Shown: piece by piece, positions 5,394 to 6,119 of the stretch
How the letters are laid out: the number at the start of each line of letters is the position of its first letter
Position numbering within the stretch: position 1 is the stretch's first letter
NCBI GenBank assembly: GCA_947631725.1
Contig: CANRML010000078.1
Coordinates: 1 to 6,119 of the forward strand
Direction: 5' to 3'
Length of the DNA: 6,119 nucleotides
Source of the DNA: an uncultured Clostridia bacterium
Lineage (GTDB): Bacteria > Bacillota > Clostridia > TANB77 > CAG-508
Position numbers and translations under genes: made by a program
The notes under the pieces: model-generated
Database searches by the model: none
Told to the model about the DNA's origin: nothing
Seen by the model: only the letters and a program-made list of their open reading frames with translations

Positions 5394-5928
5394 GAATATA
5401 ACTTTCATCAGGAGGATAAACCAATTCTTCATTTGGCTTGTTTGCTTCATGAATATCAGTGATTTTCAAAATAGGCATATCACCATGATAATCTCCTTTG
5501 GTAATTTCTCCTGTAATTTCAATCCATGAAGAATCTTTAAAACTTTTAGCATTGTCACAATCACAAAGAAAACCAACCACAACAGTTTGAAAATCGGAAG
5601 AAATAACCATATCTCTAGCTAGAACAAATTGTGTATCAGTAAAATCAGTTAACCTGTATACATAGCCTGTAAAATGAATTTTAACACCAACATAACTATC
5701 TATGTCGTCATGTACAGCTTTTAAAACATTTGTGTAATTGTTTGAAGAAATATTAGAAATAGAATTTTGAGGTATACAACTCATATCAGCTGAAGTAACT
5801 TCTTTTGATGCACCTCCAAATACTCTAAAAGTTACAAAGCATAATATACAAATAACTAACACAATAATAGCTGTAAAGAATAGTTTAAATAGCCTACTAC
5901 CATTAACCTTCACATTATAAATAAACAT
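5374..5928 (-). CDS. Single-pass membrane protein with YcgQ/DUF1980-like C-terminal domain
   Basis: A 184-residue protein with a short cytoplasmic N-terminus, one transmembrane helix (about 14-36), a Ser/Asn-rich linker (40-66) and a probable extracytoplasmic beta-rich domain (about 70-172). The run GVKIHFTGYVYR (81-92), FVLARDMVISS (101-111), VVVGFLCDCDNA (116-127), WIEITGEI (135-142) and PILKITDIHEANKP (152-165) matches what I recall of the C-terminal domain of YcgQ-type proteins (TIGR03943/DUF1980), which usually accompany a YcgR-type permease. No such permease is in the window. Two points stand out: only one membrane helix, shorter than YcgQ, and Ser110-Ser111 where the family usually has Cys-Cys. 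GAGG (5939-5936) with a 7-nt spacer supports the start. No clear promoter was found upstream. Family assignment is from memory and moderately sure. Confidence 0.72.
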   Translation of the reverse strand: MFIYNVKVNGSRLFKLFFTAIIVLVICILCFVTFRVFGGASKEVTSADMSCIPQNSISNISSNNYTNVLKAVHDDIDSYVGVKIHFTGYVYRLTDFTDTQFVLARDMVISSDFQTVVVGFLCDCDNAKSFKDSSWIEITGEITKGDYHGDMPILKITDIHEANKPNEELVYPPDESYIPTSGLV

Positions 5929-6070
5929 ATAAACGCCTCATTTCATACAAAATATATTATTAAAACATATGCAAAATATATAAAAATATGTCCGTGCAAA
6001 TTTATAAAAAACTATTGATAAATTTTAATTTTCGTGATATAGCCTGAGTTTGGTAGTAAAAAAATGGAAA

Positions 6071-6113
6071 TACGCACTTAAAACCTAGTTATATCAACAG
6101 GTTTAAGCGCGTA
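6071..6113 (-). other. Imperfect hairpin, possible terminator of a minus-strand gene beyond the window
   Basis: TACGC (6071-6075) pairs with GCGTA (6109-6113), CTTAA with TTAAG, ACCT with AGGT, and GTT with AAC, with two single-base bulges. The one mismatched position (6076/6108) is A-C in plus-strand RNA but a G-U wobble in minus-strand RNA, so the fold is better on the minus strand. There a run of seven T (6064-6058) follows 6 nt after the stem. A terminator for a gene entering from the right is plausible; a binding site is the alternative. Confidence 0.4.
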
Positions 6114-6119
6114 AATTGT

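Noticed and set aside
5929..6010. Promoter for the DUF1980-like gene
   Set aside because: Several AT-rich -10-like strings (such as TATATT at 5956-5951) occur, but none has a credible -35 at 16-18 nt.
6071..6113. Recombinase attachment or dif-like site
   Set aside because: The arms are bulged and separated by about 12 nt, not the 11-6-11 layout of dif, and no recombinase gene is present.
6078..6119. Thirteen-codon end of a minus-strand gene entering from the right
   Set aside because: A frame does run from the window edge to a stop at 6080-6078, but 13 codons are too few to support a gene and the stop lies in a hairpin stem.

Overview
This is an AT-rich, densely packed bacterial window, best explained as a low-GC member of the Bacillota, most likely a spore-forming Clostridia lineage. 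The reasons are strong GGAGG-type ribosome binding sites, AT-biased codons with the standard code (TGG for Trp), a Gram-positive-type diacylglycerol/undecaprenol kinase, and a YtvI-like membrane protein whose family is tied to sporulation. The genus cannot be told from the sequence.

Layout. Positions 1-1159 hold three plus-strand genes: the 3' end of a probable major facilitator transporter, a small DgkA/UdpK-type lipid kinase 22 nt further on, and an unnamed 164-residue helical protein with a Pro/Met-rich tail. A 222-base gap (1160-1381) follows, carrying several hairpins and a 14/15-base direct repeat. Next come a free-standing two-CBS-domain protein with 15 cysteines in 149 residues, a clear intrinsic terminator (1846-1873), and a 365-residue YtvI/AI-2E-family membrane protein.

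guaA (GMP synthase, complete, 512 residues) lies on the minus strand at 3032-4570. It converges on the ytvI-like gene, and both end at one 11-bp hairpin (2998-3025). Upstream, guaA diverges from a HAD-superfamily hydrolase gene (4695-5393) across 124 bases that carry a recognisable promoter for each direction. The HAD gene runs tail to tail into a minus-strand single-pass membrane protein with a YcgQ/DUF1980-like C-terminal domain (5374-5928), and the two overlap by 20 nt. The last 190 bases hold no complete gene but contain an imperfect hairpin whose wobble pair suggests it works in minus-strand RNA.

How the genes relate. guaA is core purine metabolism, the lipid kinase is envelope metabolism, and the YtvI-like protein suggests spore development. 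These look like neighbours on an ordinary chromosome rather than one dedicated system. There is no integrase, transposase, CRISPR array, toxin-antitoxin pair or defence gene. The points most worth attention are the cysteine-laden CBS protein next to the YtvI-like gene, the HAD protein lacking the usual second motif-I aspartate, the DUF1980-like protein with serines at the usual Cys pair, and the structured 1160-1271 gap. I do not see convincing evidence of a new multi-gene system.
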